Below are positions 27,737-37,438 of a DNA stretch of 64,000 bases, piece by piece (positions within the stretch are counted from its first letter, which is position 1; every line of letters starts with the position of its first letter). The notes below the pieces were generated by a model. That model did not search any database. It had not been told where the DNA came from and saw only the letters and a program-made list of their open reading frames with translations. The DNA comes from Kangiella aquimarina DSM 16071 (lineage in GTDB: Bacteria; Pseudomonadota; Gammaproteobacteria; Enterobacterales; Kangiellaceae). The stretch spans positions 1,521,145 through 1,585,144 of the forward strand of contig NZ_KB893650.1 in the NCBI RefSeq assembly GCF_000374105.1, given 5' to 3'. The position numbers and the translations under genes are program-made.

Positions 27737-29127
27737 CAATCAATAACCTTGCCTGGATTCATAATACCGTTAGGGTCAAAGGCGTGCTTGATGGATTTCA
27801 GATACGCAATTTCCGTCTCACTGCGCGTGTAACTCAAATAAGGTTTCTTTAAGATTCCCACACCGTGCTCGGCGGAGATGCTTCCCCCCATTTCTTGGAG
27901 CAGGCTGAAAATTTTTGGGTTTACTTGTTCACAGGCTTGCGTGAATTCTTGATATGGCATATTTTCCGGAGCCAGAATATTCAGGTGTAGATTGCCATCA
28001 CCGATATGTCCAAACCAGATGACTTCAAAGTCAGGGTAGTCCTGAGCAACAATATCATTAACGCCAGTTAAGAAGTCAGTGATTTTTTCAGGGGTCACAG
28101 AAATATCATTCTTATAAGGTTTACGGCCGGAAATCGTTTCAGATATAAACTCCCGGTATTTCCACAGTTCTTCAACCTGTTGCTGGCTCTGGCTCATGAC
28201 ACCATCGAGAATTAATTCATCATTCAGACCATTTTCAAATTCAGATAATGCATCATTCATGACTTCTTCACTGTGGGCATCAAATTCTAATAGGCAATAA
28301 TAAGGCGCTCTTTGTTCAACAGGGCAGGCCAGATTATGATGCGCCATGACTTTTTCAAGAGCTTCGTCCGAAAAGAACTCAAACGCGGTCAGGTCTAGCG
28401 CTTTCTGGAACCTTTGAAGGATCGGCATTAAACAATCGAGGTTAGGAATAGCCAGTAACAGTACTGTTAAATTGGCTGGTTTACGAGTTAGCTTCAAAGT
28501 TGCTTCGGTAATAATGCCAAGCGTACCTTCACTGCCTATGAACAGATGACGAAGATCATAACCGGTGGCATTTTTAATTAAGCCTTTGTTGAGCTCCAGA
28601 ATGTCGCCTTTTCCAGTTACCACTGTTAAACCCTGAACCCAGTCGCGGGTTAGACCATAGCGAATAACTTTTATGCCGCCAGCATTAGTAGCAATATTGC
28701 CACCAATCTGGCTAGAACCGCTAGAAGCAAAATCCACCGGGTAATACAGCTCATGCTCATTTGCATACTGCTGAATTTGTTGAGTGATTGCCCCGGCCTG
28801 ACAGTGGATTTGTTGACTGCCAGCATTAAAGCCGGTGATCTTGTTCATCTTATCCAAAGCGATAACCAACTCGCCATTTGCGGCAACAGCACCGCCACTT
28901 AGACCTGTTCGCCCACCAGAAGGAACAACTGCTACCTGATTTTCATTCGCCCATAAAACAATTTCTTGCACCTGCTCGGTGGTCTTTGGAAGCGCAATTG
29001 CTAGTGGTGCGGGCTGCTTGATATTGGTCCAGTCCTTACCGTAATGGTTAAGCGATTCCTGATCGGTAAGCAGGCAGTCATCATCAAGTAGGGTCTTTAA
29101 TTGGCTGATGTAAGTATCTGAAGACAT
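27736..29127 (-). CDS. FAD-linked 2-hydroxyacid dehydrogenase (GlcD/D-2-hydroxyglutarate type)
   Basis: 463 residues from the ATG at 29127 (an in-frame TTG lies six bases upstream). FAD-binding PCMH domain with PSGGRTGLSGGAVA and SSGSQIGGNIATNAGG, and a C-terminal FAD-linked oxidase domain with WFGHIGDGNLHLN and ISAEHGVG. Oxidises a D-2-hydroxyacid such as D-lactate, glycolate or D-2-hydroxyglutarate, passing electrons to a membrane or soluble acceptor. The exact substrate cannot be told. Coupled to the ZIP-like gene. No strong ribosome site. Confidence 0.87.
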   Translation of the reverse strand: MSSDTYISQLKTLLDDDCLLTDQESLNHYGKDWTNIKQPAPLAIALPKTTEQVQEIVLWANENQVAVVPSGGRTGLSGGAVAANGELVIALDKMNKITGFNAGSQQIHCQAGAITQQIQQYANEHELYYPVDFASSGSSQIGGNIATNAGGIKVIRYGLTRDWVQGLTVVTGKGDILELNKGLIKNATGYDLRHLFIGSEGTLGIITEATLKLTRKPANLTVLLLAIPNLDCLMPILQRFQKALDLTAFEFFSDEALEKVMAHHNLACPVEQRAPYYCLLEFDAHSEEVMNDALSEFENGLNDELILDGVMSQSQQQVEELWKYREFISETISGRKPYKNDISVTPEKITDFLTGVNDIVAQDYPDFEVIWFGHIGDGNLHLNILAPENMPYQEFTQACEQVNPKIFSLLQEMGGSISAEHGVGILKKPYLSYTRSETEIAYLKSIKHAFDPNGIMNPGKVID

Positions 29128-29278
29128 GAGCAATTTATTGGGCTGATTGGTTTTGCAAATAGGCGCATATTGTGCCAGAGCTGACCACTAAAAGGAATCC
29201 GCATAGGCCTTTGATGCTAAAAAAGAGTGCTTTCTTAAGCCAGCTTGTGTCTATTTAAGTGGGCAAGTGGTAATAGGC

Positions 29279-29308
29279 AAAAAAAAAGCTTCTGACTGGC
29301 AGAAGCTT
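29279..29308 (-). terminator. Terminator of tRNA-Val
   Basis: AAGCTTCTG and CAGAAGCTT form a stem with a five-base loop; on the minus strand it ends in nine U. It lies about 60 bp beyond the tRNA 3' end. Confidence 0.85.
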
Positions 29309-29365
29309 AAAATAATCTTATCAATACATCATATGATACATAGATATCATAAGGGGGACGGAAAT

Positions 29366-29441
29366 TGGTGGGTGGTACTGGGCTCGAACCAGTGACCCTC
29401 GCCTTGTAAGGGCGATGCTCTCCCAACTGAGCTAACCACCC
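29366..29441 (-). tRNA. tRNA-Val (anticodon UAC)
   Basis: A 76-nt cloverleaf on the minus strand: acceptor GGGTGGT/ACCACCC, D-loop AGCTCAGTTGGGAGAGC, anticodon loop CTTACAA giving UAC, T-loop GGTTCGAGCC, and encoded CCA (29366-29368). It has its own promoter and terminator and no neighbouring tRNA. Confidence 0.97.
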
Positions 29442-29472
29442 AAATTCCATCTGTTCGCTAAGAACGGGGCGC

Positions 29473-29500
29473 ATTATAAAGTGGTTATCGGTTAGGTCAA
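29473..29500 (-). promoter_or_regulatory. Promoter of tRNA-Val with GC-rich discriminator
   Basis: TTGACC (29495-29500), 16-bp spacer, perfect TATAAT (29473-29478), followed by GCGCCCCG. The GC-rich discriminator is typical of stable-RNA promoters under stringent (ppGpp) control. Confidence 0.82.
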
Positions 29501-29614
29501 TAACTTTTTAACGAAAACCTCAAAAAATCTTAATTTTGATTAAGTTATGACCGTTATTGAGTGAATTCACTGGGTAACTAATCTCTGAAAGTGGTTTTGT
29601 AAAGGAAGGCCTCT

Positions 29615-29623
29615 TGCTAGAAT
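29615..29623 (+). promoter_or_regulatory. Extended -10 promoter of gltX
   Basis: TTGCTAGAAT provides an extended -10 (TG-C-TAGAAT) about 39 bp before the gltX ATG; TTGTAA lies 15 bp upstream of the -10. Confidence 0.45.
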
Positions 29624-29661
29624 AGCGGCACTTTTACTTCACAACCATTAAAAGACCGAAT

Positions 29662-31080
29662 ATGACTGTAAAAACACGTTTTGCTCCAAGTCCCACAGGA
29701 TATTTGCACGTTGGCGGTGCTCGTACAGCACTTTACTGCTGGCTGTATGCCAAAAAGCACCAGGGTACTTTTGTATTACGAATCGAAGATACTGACCGTG
29801 AACGCTCAACTGATGAGTCTGTACAGGCAATTCTTGATGGTATGGAGTGGTTGCACTTAGAGCATGACGAAGGTCCTTATTATCAGACCAAGCGTTTTGA
29901 CCGCTATAAAGAAGTCATTGATGAAATGTTAGCCAATGGGCAGGCGTATCGTTGTTATTGCTCAAAAGAGCGGCTTGATGCTCTGCGTGAAGAACAGCAG
30001 GCCAATAAGCAGAATATTGGTTATGACGGCCATTGTCGTGGCTTAAGCGAATCCGATCAGGATTTGTCAAAACCCCATGTTATCCGCTTCAAAAACCCGA
30101 AAGAGGGTGCGGTGGTATTCGATGATTTAATTAAAGGCCGAATTTCAGTAAACAATAGCGAAATCGATGACCTGATCATTGCCCGAACCGATGGCACTCC
30201 AACTTATAATTTCACTGTGGTTGTTGATGATTTGGACATGGAGATTACTCACGTGATTCGTGGTGATGATCACGTCAATAATACACCTCGTCAAATCAAC
30301 ATGATTAAGGCACTCGGTAGAGATGTTCCTTTATATGCACACGTGCCAATGATCTTAGGCGATGATGGTAAACGTCTATCTAAGCGTCATGGCGCTGTCA
30401 GTGTCATGCAGTATCGTGACGATGGCTATTTGCCGCAGGCGTTGTTGAATTACCTGGTTCGCTTAGGCTGGTCGCATGGTGATCAGGAAGTGTTCTCGGT
30501 TGATGAGATGATTGAGTTTTTTGAACTATCAGACGTCAATCGTGCTCCTTCTGCTTTCAATACGGATAAGTTAAATTGGTTAAACCAACACTACATGAAA
30601 GAGTTGCCAGCAGAAGAAGTTCTAAAGCATTTGCAGTGGCACCTGGATCAGCAAGGTGTAGATGTGAGCAACGGTCCAGATATTAAATTGTTGATTCCTG
30701 AAATGGCAGAGCGAGTAAAAACGCTTAAAGAGTTAGCTTCCGCGGTTCGTTATTTTTACCATGACTTTGAAGAGTTTGATGCTGGCGCAGCAAAGAAACA
30801 TTTGCGCCCTGTTGCTAAAGAGCCATTAGAGGCTGTGAAAGGAAAGTTGGAGCAGGCGAGTGAGTGGACAGCAGAGGCATTGCATGGCCTGGTCAGCGCT
30901 ACAGCTGAAGAGCTAGAAATAGGTATGGGTAAAGTAGGGATGCCGTTACGTGTGGCGGTAACTGGCGCAGGCATGTCACCTGACTTGGGTATTACTCTTG
31001 AGTGGATAGGAAAGGAACGCGTGATTAAACGTATTGATAAAGCACTGACCTTAATTGCTGAGCGTGAGGCTCAAGCCTGA
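29662..31080 (+). CDS. gltX: Glutamyl-tRNA synthetase
   Basis: Charges tRNA-Glu with glutamate. 472 residues of the class I type, with the HIGH motif as [14 protein letters not shown] (about 11-24) and the KMSKS loop as GKRLSKRHG (about 236-244). C-terminal anticodon-binding domain present. It stands alone, divergent from tRNA-Val, with its own terminator. Confidence 0.96.
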   Translation: MTVKTRFAPSPTGYLHVGGARTALYCWLYAKKHQGTFVLRIEDTDRERSTDESVQAILDGMEWLHLEHDEGPYYQTKRFDRYKEVIDEMLANGQAYRCYCSKERLDALREEQQANKQNIGYDGHCRGLSESDQDLSKPHVIRFKNPKEGAVVFDDLIKGRISVNNSEIDDLIIARTDGTPTYNFTVVVDDLDMEITHVIRGDDHVNNTPRQINMIKALGRDVPLYAHVPMILGDDGKRLSKRHGAVSVMQYRDDGYLPQALLNYLVRLGWSHGDQEVFSVDEMIEFFELSDVNRAPSAFNTDKLNWLNQHYMKELPAEEVLKHLQWHLDQQGVDVSNGPDIKLLIPEMAERVKTLKELASAVRYFYHDFEEFDAGAAKKHLRPVAKEPLEAVKGKLEQASEWTAEALHGLVSATAEELEIGMGKVGMPLRVAVTGAGMSPDLGITLEWIGKERVIKRIDKALTLIAEREAQA

Positions 31081-31094
31081 TATTCTGAAACGCA

Positions 31095-31124
31095 TAAAAA
31101 AACCTGCTTCCGCAGGTTTTTTTA
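31095..31124. terminator. Bidirectional terminator after gltX
   Basis: AAAAAAACCTGC-TTCC-GCAGGTTTTTTT between two convergent genes. Confidence 0.88.
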
Positions 31125-31139
31125 TGCCCAATACTTAGC

Positions 31140-31721
31140 TTACTTTGACTCGATACTTTTGATAGCTGCCAGGATTTGCTTGGCATGAGTACCATTGAGG
31201 TCGTCAACACCCGCAGTAATAGTATATTTCATACCGCCAACGTAGAAGTCAGAAGCAATAACTGACTGCCAGTGTGAAAGAGGGAAAACCTGATAACATT
31301 TTTTTGCAGTTCGACAGGTATAGTGAGTATAACCACCGACTTTATGATTATCGTCTAACGATAAGTATTTCTGTTCTTTATCAGCCGCGCCAGCGCGATA
31401 AAGTAAAGTGACGTTCTTTAAGTCTTTGCGGCTTTTATCATGGTTAAAACTGGAGCGTTCAGCTGCATAACCACTGATCACCATGTGAAGGTTTTTATCT
31501 TTAATAGTATAGCTGACGAAGCCTTTTGGCATAATGGATGGTTTCATGCTCCAGTGGCCAGGCATTGTCATATAGTTGCTGGCACCAATATTAACGGATT
31601 TTGTTGTTGCCACGGGTTTGCTAGGCGCATCCTCTGGCTGTGCAACTGTTGCTGGTTTACAGGCAACAAATAGAAGTGCAGAAAGCGCAAGAGTTAATGA
31701 TTTGGCTAGATGTTTTGTCAT
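31140..31721 (-). CDS. Lipoprotein of unknown function
   Basis: 193 residues. A signal peptide ends in LLFVAC, a usable lipobox with Cys21, so a lipoprotein is likely. The rest is a soluble domain with two further cysteines (CRTAKKC) and no family I recognise. It lies 55 bp from the cyanophycinase-like gene in the same direction and may be cotranscribed. Function unknown. Confidence 0.75.
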   Translation of the reverse strand: MTKHLAKSLTLALSALLFVACKPATVAQPEDAPSKPVATTKSVNIGASNYMTMPGHWSMKPSIMPKGFVSYTIKDKNLHMVISGYAAERSSFNHDKSRKDLKNVTLLYRAGAADKEQKYLSLDDNHKVGGYTHYTCRTAKKCYQVFPLSHWQSVIASDFYVGGMKYTITAGVDDLNGTHAKQILAAIKSIESK

Positions 31722-31776
31722 CGATAAATACCCACTTGTTGTTTAACTATGTTACTTACGAAACCTTAAGAAACAA

Positions 31777-32595
31777 TCAGGCCCAGTGTTCGTCGTACGC
31801 ATCACGCTCACCAACACTAAACCGTGCTCCTTCGGCTAGAATGTGCATCTGCAGGCCAAACAGGGAAATCGGATCACCGCTCCCCGCAGACCCCATAGAC
31901 GAGTATTGCAAATTGCATGGGTCAATTAAGGTAGCTGCTCCACCTCCATAAACTTGCAACTCATCTTTTGGGCTTATAAACAAAGCCGTACCATCATCAA
32001 TTCCTACCCCGATGGTAAATGGGTTATAAGACAAAGCTGTTAAAAGCCTGCCGAGACGTCCTTGCTGTTTAAAATGATAATCCACCATAAAGCGATTAGT
32101 CAGTCCGAGTCCAGGTGCCATAGTAACGCCTGACTGCCTAGGTATATTAGCTTCATCACCGCCAGCAATCATATGCTCGCTGAGAAGAGCTGCTGCACCA
32201 AACAAACCAGCTACGTGAGTCCCATCGGCATTAAGTTTGCGCAGCTGTTTAGCTAAAGCGGTACCTCCAATCAGGGTTGAAATCTGAAGCGGACGTTCCC
32301 CAATAATAACAACCAAATCAACACCTGCAAGGTGCTGTAGGGTCATTGGACTGGAAGCGTCCTGACGACTTTGTACATTGTGTGTTTCACACTCGACAAA
32401 GCCATTATTGAGTAAGATTTCCCCAAGCGTTGTTTCTTGCGGGTCTTCGCTGACGTTTAAAATTAAAGCTTTAGCTTTTGCGGTCAGACATAGACTGCGC
32501 ATTTTTTCGGCAACTCTGTCACTGACTGAGTTTAAGCATCCGCCGATCGGGATAATGTAACCACGTTCAAACTTACCGCTACCTTGTGATGGCAT
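31777..32595 (-). CDS. Cyanophycinase-like (peptidase S51 fold) protein lacking its catalytic serine
   Basis: 272 residues resembling cyanophycinase, which hydrolyses the storage polymer cyanophycin. The family's GTSAGA nucleophile elbow aligns with GLFGAA (130-135), putting Phe132 at the catalytic Ser position, and the conserved GGNQ/GGDQ segment reads GERP (99-102). The downstream SEHMIAGG and GVGIDDGTALFI segments are retained. I infer a non-peptidase role for the fold, perhaps binding. No signal peptide. The reading frame is intact and uninterrupted, arguing against simple decay. Confidence 0.72.
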   Translation of the reverse strand: MPSQGSGKFERGYIIPIGGCLNSVSDRVAEKMRSLCLTAKAKALILNVSEDPQETTLGEILLNNGFVECETHNVQSRQDASSPMTLQHLAGVDLVVIIGERPLQISTLIGGTALAKQLRKLNADGTHVAGLFGAAALLSEHMIAGGDEANIPRQSGVTMAPGLGLTNRFMVDYHFKQQGRLGRLLTALSYNPFTIGVGIDDGTALFISPKDELQVYGGGAATLIDPCNLQYSSMGSAGSGDPISLFGLQMHILAEGARFSVGERDAYDEHWA

Positions 32596-32962
32596 GAGTG
32601 AGTCCTTAAAAAATGGTGCTTACTGGCTCCGGGCCAACGAATACCTGCGGGTTTTGTTGCCAGCATTGCTGGAACTGACCTCTGTTATGTTGGACTGAGC
32701 ATAGCACTAAATCTTGTTAAAAAATGTGGCAGAGTTAATGGTAATTGGATTTGAATCTATTATTGAAATCATTAACTTATATGCCAAACCTTATGCAGAG
32801 GTTGGTAACTTATTGATCCTGAAAGTCCCACCTTAGTCTATTGACCTTAGCTACATTAGCACTGCCATTAAATCAGCGTCAATAGCACCATCCGTCTTTA
32901 ACCTTTACAGTTAAATTGATTGTTGCTTAAATGTCAGACTTTCAAATTCATGGGACATCAGA
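32596..32962. promoter_or_regulatory. Divergent promoter region
   Basis: 367 bp between two divergent genes. On the minus strand an extended -10, TGCTATGCT, stands about 110 bp before the cyanophycinase-like gene. On the plus strand TTGACC near 32840 is a possible -35 for the M1 lipoprotein but lacks a well-spaced -10. Otherwise I see nothing in it. Confidence 0.3.
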
Positions 32963-34918
32963 ATGAAAAAACACCAACATATTATTTATTCTCTGGCAGT
33001 TGTTGCAGCCCTTGCCGGTTGTCAGCAGGAGTCAAAAGAGGCTAGCGAAAAGCAGCAAAATGCAGAAGCTGCTACTTCTGAAGTTGTTACCAACGAAGTG
33101 GAAGTATCTAAAGCCGAAACAGTAGTTCGCAAGAAACATAATCCTATAGACGATCATACTTATGGAAATCTACATGAAGTTGATCTTAAGCATCTGGATT
33201 TGGATTTAACTGTAGATTTTGAAGAAAAGTCTCTGAAAGGCTTTGTTGATCTCAGTTTTGACCGCTTGAAGGATAATGTAAGTGAATTAATTCTGGATAC
33301 ACGTGATATCGATGTTTCCAAAGTTGAACTCAATAAAAATGACCAGTGGATTGCTGGTGAGTTTGAGCTGGCTGAGAAAGACGAGGTCATGGGTTCCAAG
33401 TTGACGATCAAGCTAGAAGAGGGCGTTAACAAGGTGCGTGTGCACTATGCCACCCAACCTCAGGCCAGTGGCCTTCAGTGGTTAACTCCTGAGCAGACTG
33501 ACGGTAAGAAACATCCTTTCATGTACAGTCAGGCCCAAGCAATTCATGCACGTAGCTTTGTTCCTGTACAGGACAGTCCTGCTGTTCGCATAACCTATAA
33601 CGCAACGATTCGTACTCCAAAAGAATTGTTGGCGGTTATGAGTGCTTTCAACGAGCCAGACACAGCACTTGATGGTGAGTATCATTTTGAAATGCCTCAG
33701 GCAATACCAACATATCTGATTGCGATTGGCGTTGGTGATCTTAAGTTTAAGGCTATGAGCGATAGAACCGGTGTTTATGCAGAACCTGCAATCTTAGACG
33801 CAACTGTTGCCGAGTTCGATGATACCGAAGAAATGGTCAAAGTTACCGAGGAGCTGTATGGTCCATATCGTTGGGGGCGTTATGATTTATTGATTTTACC
33901 GCCTGCTTTCCCTTATGGCGGTATGGAAAATCCTCGTCTATCATTTATTACTCCTACCGTAATTGCTGGTGACAAAAGTCTGGTTAGCTTAATTGCGCAT
34001 GAGCTTGCTCACTCTTGGTCAGGTAATCTTGTTACCAACGCCAATTGGCATGATTTCTGGTTAAACGAAGGTTTCACTTCCTATGTTGAGAATCGCATTA
34101 TGGAAGAGCTTTTTGGACGTGAGCGCGCTTTGATGGAGCAGTCATTATCCGTTCAGGATTTACGCCAGGCTGTTCAGGATCTACCAACTGAATACACCGT
34201 TTTGAATGTTGATTTAAAAGGTGCCGATCCTGATGATGCTTTCTCTACCGTGCCATATACTAAAGGTCAAATGTTCCTGGTGTGGTTAGAAGAAAAATTT
34301 GGTCGTGAAGTATTTGATGCATTTTTGGTTAATTATTTTGATCACTTTGCATTCCAAAGTATCACTACCCAGCAGTTTGAAACTTATTTAAAAGAAAATC
34401 TATTAGATAAGCACCCGGGAGTCGTAACTGACGAGCAAATCCACACCTGGATTCATGAGCCCATGCTTCCTGAGATGATGCCAAACCCAACATCTGATGC
34501 CTTTGAAGTTGTTGATGCTAAAACTAAGCAGTTGCTGTCAGGAGAAATCACTCTGGATCAGCTTGGCACAGAGGAATGGACGGTTCACGAGTGGTTGCAC
34601 TTTATCAACAACTTACCTGCTGGTTTGCCTCAGGATGACATGATGGCTTTGGATGCGAAGTTTAAACTGACAGAGTCAACCAATAACGAAATTGCTCACG
34701 CATGGTTATTATTGTCGCTTAAGGCTGGATATGATGTGGTAATGCCACGCCTTCAGGATTACCTCATCAGTATCGGACGTCGCAAATTGATCGTCCCACT
34801 GTACAAGCAATTAATGGAAACAGAACAGGGCACAGAGTTTGCTAAACGTGTCTATAAAGTGGCACGTCCCGGCTATCATCCTTTAGCTCAGGCTACTCTT
34901 GATGAAGTTGTAAAATAA
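32963..34918 (+). CDS. M1 family metallopeptidase lipoprotein
   Basis: 651 residues, of the leukotriene-A4-hydrolase/aminopeptidase class. The signal peptide ends LAGC (Cys20), so it should be lipid-anchored at the envelope. GGMENPRLSF is the exopeptidase motif; HELAHSW holds zinc ligands His346 and His350, with Glu369 in LNEGFTSY. The C-terminal half is helical, as in the LTA4-hydrolase group. Likely trims exported or imported peptides, complementing the cytosolic PepN. It has its own terminator. Confidence 0.92.
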   Translation: MKKHQHIIYSLAVVAALAGCQQESKEASEKQQNAEAATSEVVTNEVEVSKAETVVRKKHNPIDDHTYGNLHEVDLKHLDLDLTVDFEEKSLKGFVDLSFDRLKDNVSELILDTRDIDVSKVELNKNDQWIAGEFELAEKDEVMGSKLTIKLEEGVNKVRVHYATQPQASGLQWLTPEQTDGKKHPFMYSQAQAIHARSFVPVQDSPAVRITYNATIRTPKELLAVMSAFNEPDTALDGEYHFEMPQAIPTYLIAIGVGDLKFKAMSDRTGVYAEPAILDATVAEFDDTEEMVKVTEELYGPYRWGRYDLLILPPAFPYGGMENPRLSFITPTVIAGDKSLVSLIAHELAHSWSGNLVTNANWHDFWLNEGFTSYVENRIMEELFGRERALMEQSLSVQDLRQAVQDLPTEYTVLNVDLKGADPDDAFSTVPYTKGQMFLVWLEEKFGREVFDAFLVNYFDHFAFQSITTQQFETYLKENLLDKHPGVVTDEQIHTWIHEPMLPEMMPNPTSDAFEVVDAKTKQLLSGEITLDQLGTEEWTVHEWLHFINNLPAGLPQDDMMALDAKFKLTESTNNEIAHAWLLLSLKAGYDVVMPRLQDYLISIGRRKLIVPLYKQLMETEQGTEFAKRVYKVARPGYHPLAQATLDEVVK

Positions 34919-34937
34919 ACTCCATAGTTTGTTTTTG

Positions 34938-34969
34938 CAAAAAGGGCTTTCTTCGGAAAGCCTTTTTTG
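34938..34969 (+). terminator. Terminator of the M1 lipoprotein gene
   Basis: GGGCTTTC-TTCG-GAAAGCC followed by six T, 20 bp after the stop. Confidence 0.88.
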
Positions 34970-35049
34970 TTTTCGCATATAAGTATTGAATATTTGTAAC
35001 ATCTGATGGAAGTGTTAATCTAATTGATTATTGTTGTCAGGAGTTCGAA

Positions 35050-35616
35050 ATGCAGCATCATGTTTTTAATACACCAATTACCACCAAAGCGAAACCAGGA
35101 TTGGATATAGCAACATTTGCTATGGGCTGCTTTTGGGGAGCTGAGAAGCTTTTTTGGCAACAACCAGGTGTTGTCATGACAAGTGTTGGCTATGCTGGCT
35201 CTGACTATAAGAATCCAACCTATGAGCAGGTATGTAGCGGGTTTACTGGTCATGCAGAAGCACTCCAGGTCATTTATGACCCACAAAAAATATCTTATAA
35301 AGACTTGCTAAAGCTCTTTTGGGAAAACCATGATCCAACTCAGGGCATGCGTCAGGGTAATGACATTGGAACTCAATACCGTTCAGTTATCTTTACTCAC
35401 TCTCAGGAACAAAGCGAAACTGCGCTTGTCAGCAAGAGTGAATATCAAAAGCTGCTCAGCGACAATGGTTATTCGAGTATTACAACTGAAATAGTTCCGA
35501 TGACTGAATACTACTTAGCCGAAGAATACCATCAGCAATATCTATCCAAGAATCCAGGCGGTTACTGTGGGCATGGCGGAACTGGCGTTTGCTTCATAAA
35601 TGATCAATCATCATAA
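35050..35616 (+). CDS. msrA: Peptide methionine sulfoxide reductase A
   Basis: Reduces the S-form of methionine sulfoxide in proteins and free methionine. 188 residues; catalytic Cys27 in [12 protein letters not shown], with EVCSG-like [15 protein letters not shown] and [10 protein letters not shown] segments. Resolving cysteines near the C-terminus ([11 protein letters not shown]) are present. The AhpD-like gene follows 31 bp downstream, suggesting a shared oxidative-stress theme. Confidence 0.95.
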   Translation: MQHHVFNTPITTKAKPGLDIATFAMGCFWGAEKLFWQQPGVVMTSVGYAGSDYKNPTYEQVCSGFTGHAEALQVIYDPQKISYKDLLKLFWENHDPTQGMRQGNDIGTQYRSVIFTHSQEQSETALVSKSEYQKLLSDNGYSSITTEIVPMTEYYLAEEYHQQYLSKNPGGYCGHGGTGVCFINDQSS

Positions 35617-35647
35617 ATTATAAATATAGACTATATAGGAGTTACTT

Positions 35648-36241
35648 ATGGCACACCTGAAACCACTTCCAGCTGAAACTCATCCGCAACTTGCAAAAGA
35701 TTTTAAAATTTTCGAGGAAATATTGGGGTTTGTGCCTAATAGCTTACTAACCATGCAGCGTAGACCTAAGATGGTAGAAGCTTTTGGTGTTTTAACTAAG
35801 GCGGTTATGGATCCAGAAGGTGAAGTTGATCTTGGCTTTAAACGTCTTATTGCTCATTTCGCGAGCCGTGCTGCTGGTTGTCAGTATTGCGAAGCGCATT
35901 CATTAATAGCTGCAAATATCCATGGAGTGTCGCAGGAAAAGCTTGATGCTATCTGGGATTATCAAACAAGCCCATTGTACTCAGATGCTGAGCGCGTAGC
36001 ACTAGACTATGCCATGGCAGCTGGCTCAGTGCCAAATGCAGTTGATGAAGAATTGATGGTGCGTATGAAAACGCATTGGTCAGAGAATCAAATTGTGGAA
36101 ATTCTCGGTGCAGTTTGCCTCTACGGCTTTTTAAATCGCTGGAATGACTCGATGGCCACTGATTTGGAGGAGCCGCCCAAGCAGATGGGTGAAAGAGTGT
36201 TGGCCAAGGGCGGTTGGACTGGAGGCAAACACACCAGTTAA
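35648..36241 (+). CDS. AhpD-like carboxymuconolactone decarboxylase family protein
   Basis: 197 residues. The motif CQYCEAHS (about residues 78-85) is the CxxC...H peroxidase centre of the AhpD family, which carries peroxidase or disulfide reductase activity. Helical throughout, no signal peptide. It follows msrA and is preceded by an AGGAG site. Substrate unknown. Confidence 0.82.
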   Translation: MAHLKPLPAETHPQLAKDFKIFEEILGFVPNSLLTMQRRPKMVEAFGVLTKAVMDPEGEVDLGFKRLIAHFASRAAGCQYCEAHSLIAANIHGVSQEKLDAIWDYQTSPLYSDAERVALDYAMAAGSVPNAVDEELMVRMKTHWSENQIVEILGAVCLYGFLNRWNDSMATDLEEPPKQMGERVLAKGGWTGGKHTS

Positions 36242-36366
36242 TGACTATAATGTTAAATTTGTGAGCTATGACTTGCCGTCAGTTTACAAATGGAGGATTA
36301 TTGTTATCAGCTGATTGATTTGTAAGCAGCTCTTATCAATACACAACTAAGAATAAGGTGGATCTT

Positions 36367-36705
36367 ATGGCAGGTAAATTTGTAATATCAAAAGGAAAAG
36401 ATGGGAAGCTATATTTCGTGCTAAAAGCCGGTAATGGTGAAACTATCCTTCAAAGTCAGGGCTACAGTTCCCAGGCCGCTTGTGAAAATGGTATTGAATC
36501 GGTTCGTAAAAACTCCCTAAATGCAGATAGGTTTTCAAAAGAAACTGCAAAAGATGGACGTTTTTATTTCACGTTAAATGCTACTAATGGTCAGCAGATT
36601 GGTAAGAGCCAGATGTATAAGTCTGAAAGTGGGCGCAATAACGGCATTGTATCAGTTGCAAAAAATGCACAAGATGCAAAGATAGAAACTGAAGCTGCGG
36701 CTTAA
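36367..36705 (+). CDS. DUF1508 (YegP-like) protein
   Basis: 112 residues from the ATG at 36367, which has AAGGTGG upstream. It consists of two tandem repeats (about 1-50 and 55-105) each with DG-(K/R)-(L/F)YF-L-A-NG and a conserved NGI-SV end, the DUF1508 pattern. Small, soluble, function unknown; related E. coli YegP is stress associated. Confidence 0.88.
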   Translation: MAGKFVISKGKDGKLYFVLKAGNGETILQSQGYSSQAACENGIESVRKNSLNADRFSKETAKDGRFYFTLNATNGQQIGKSQMYKSESGRNNGIVSVAKNAQDAKIETEAAA

Positions 36706-36722
36706 GACACTTAAGTCATAAG

Positions 36723-36750
36723 CAAAAGCCCTCGATTGAGGGCTTTTTTG
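36723..36750. terminator. Bidirectional terminator
   Basis: AAAAGCCCTC-GATT-GAGGGCTTTTTT between the DUF1508 gene and the convergent YqhA-family gene. Confidence 0.88.
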
Positions 36751-36751
36751 T

Positions 36752-37276
36752 TTAGTGACTCCCTTCGGACTTAGTCGTCAGGTAATCCATTATTGCAAAT
36801 AACAATCCAGAAATAACAAAGGTGCCATGGATAAGCAGTTTCCATAAAACAACATCTGTTTCGATGGCTTCTGGCATCTTATCTAGCTGCATGTAGGTTC
36901 TTAGTAAATCAATACCTGAAATCGCTACGATAGAGCTGATGAGTTTAACTTTTAATGTTGAGAAGCCAACTTTTCCCATCCAGCCAGGTCTATCTTCATG
37001 ATCCGCAACGTCAATTTTTGAAACAAAACTCTCATAGCCACTGAAGATAATAATTATTAACAAGTTAGCCAGTAACGTCATATCAACCAGGGCGAGAATG
37101 CCCAGTATCGTTGCAATTTCTCCGAGTTCACCAAAATGCGTAACAAGATGCCATAACTCTTTGGCAAAGCTACCGAACAAAATAAAGATAGAAATAATTA
37201 ACCCGACAAAAAATGGTGCCAGAATCCAACGGCTACCAAATAATGCTTTTTCAAAACCACGCTCAATATTTTTCAT
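36752..37276 (-). CDS. YqhA family (UPF0114) membrane protein
   Basis: 174 residues, four hydrophobic helices, N-terminus MKNIERGFEKALFGSRWILAPFF-like and the conserved DLLRTYMQLD near residue 125. Inner-membrane protein of unknown function, found widely in Gammaproteobacteria. Confidence 0.88.
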   Translation of the reverse strand: MKNIERGFEKALFGSRWILAPFFVGLIISIFILFGSFAKELWHLVTHFGELGEIATILGILALVDMTLLANLLIIIIFSGYESFVSKIDVADHEDRPGWMGKVGFSTLKVKLISSIVAISGIDLLRTYMQLDKMPEAIETDVVLWKLLIHGTFVISGLLFAIMDYLTTKSEGSH

Positions 37277-37438
37277 TTAATCCCCGTATGGTTTTATTGA
37301 TTTTTGCTTATTCTAATGGAATCCCGGCAAAACTGCATACAAAAGTGTGACTTTAATCGAGTTGTATCAATTCTGTCATTCCGTTGTTATTTGGCGTTAT
37401 GATAATCAAGCCTTAATTAACTTTATGGATTAATAATC

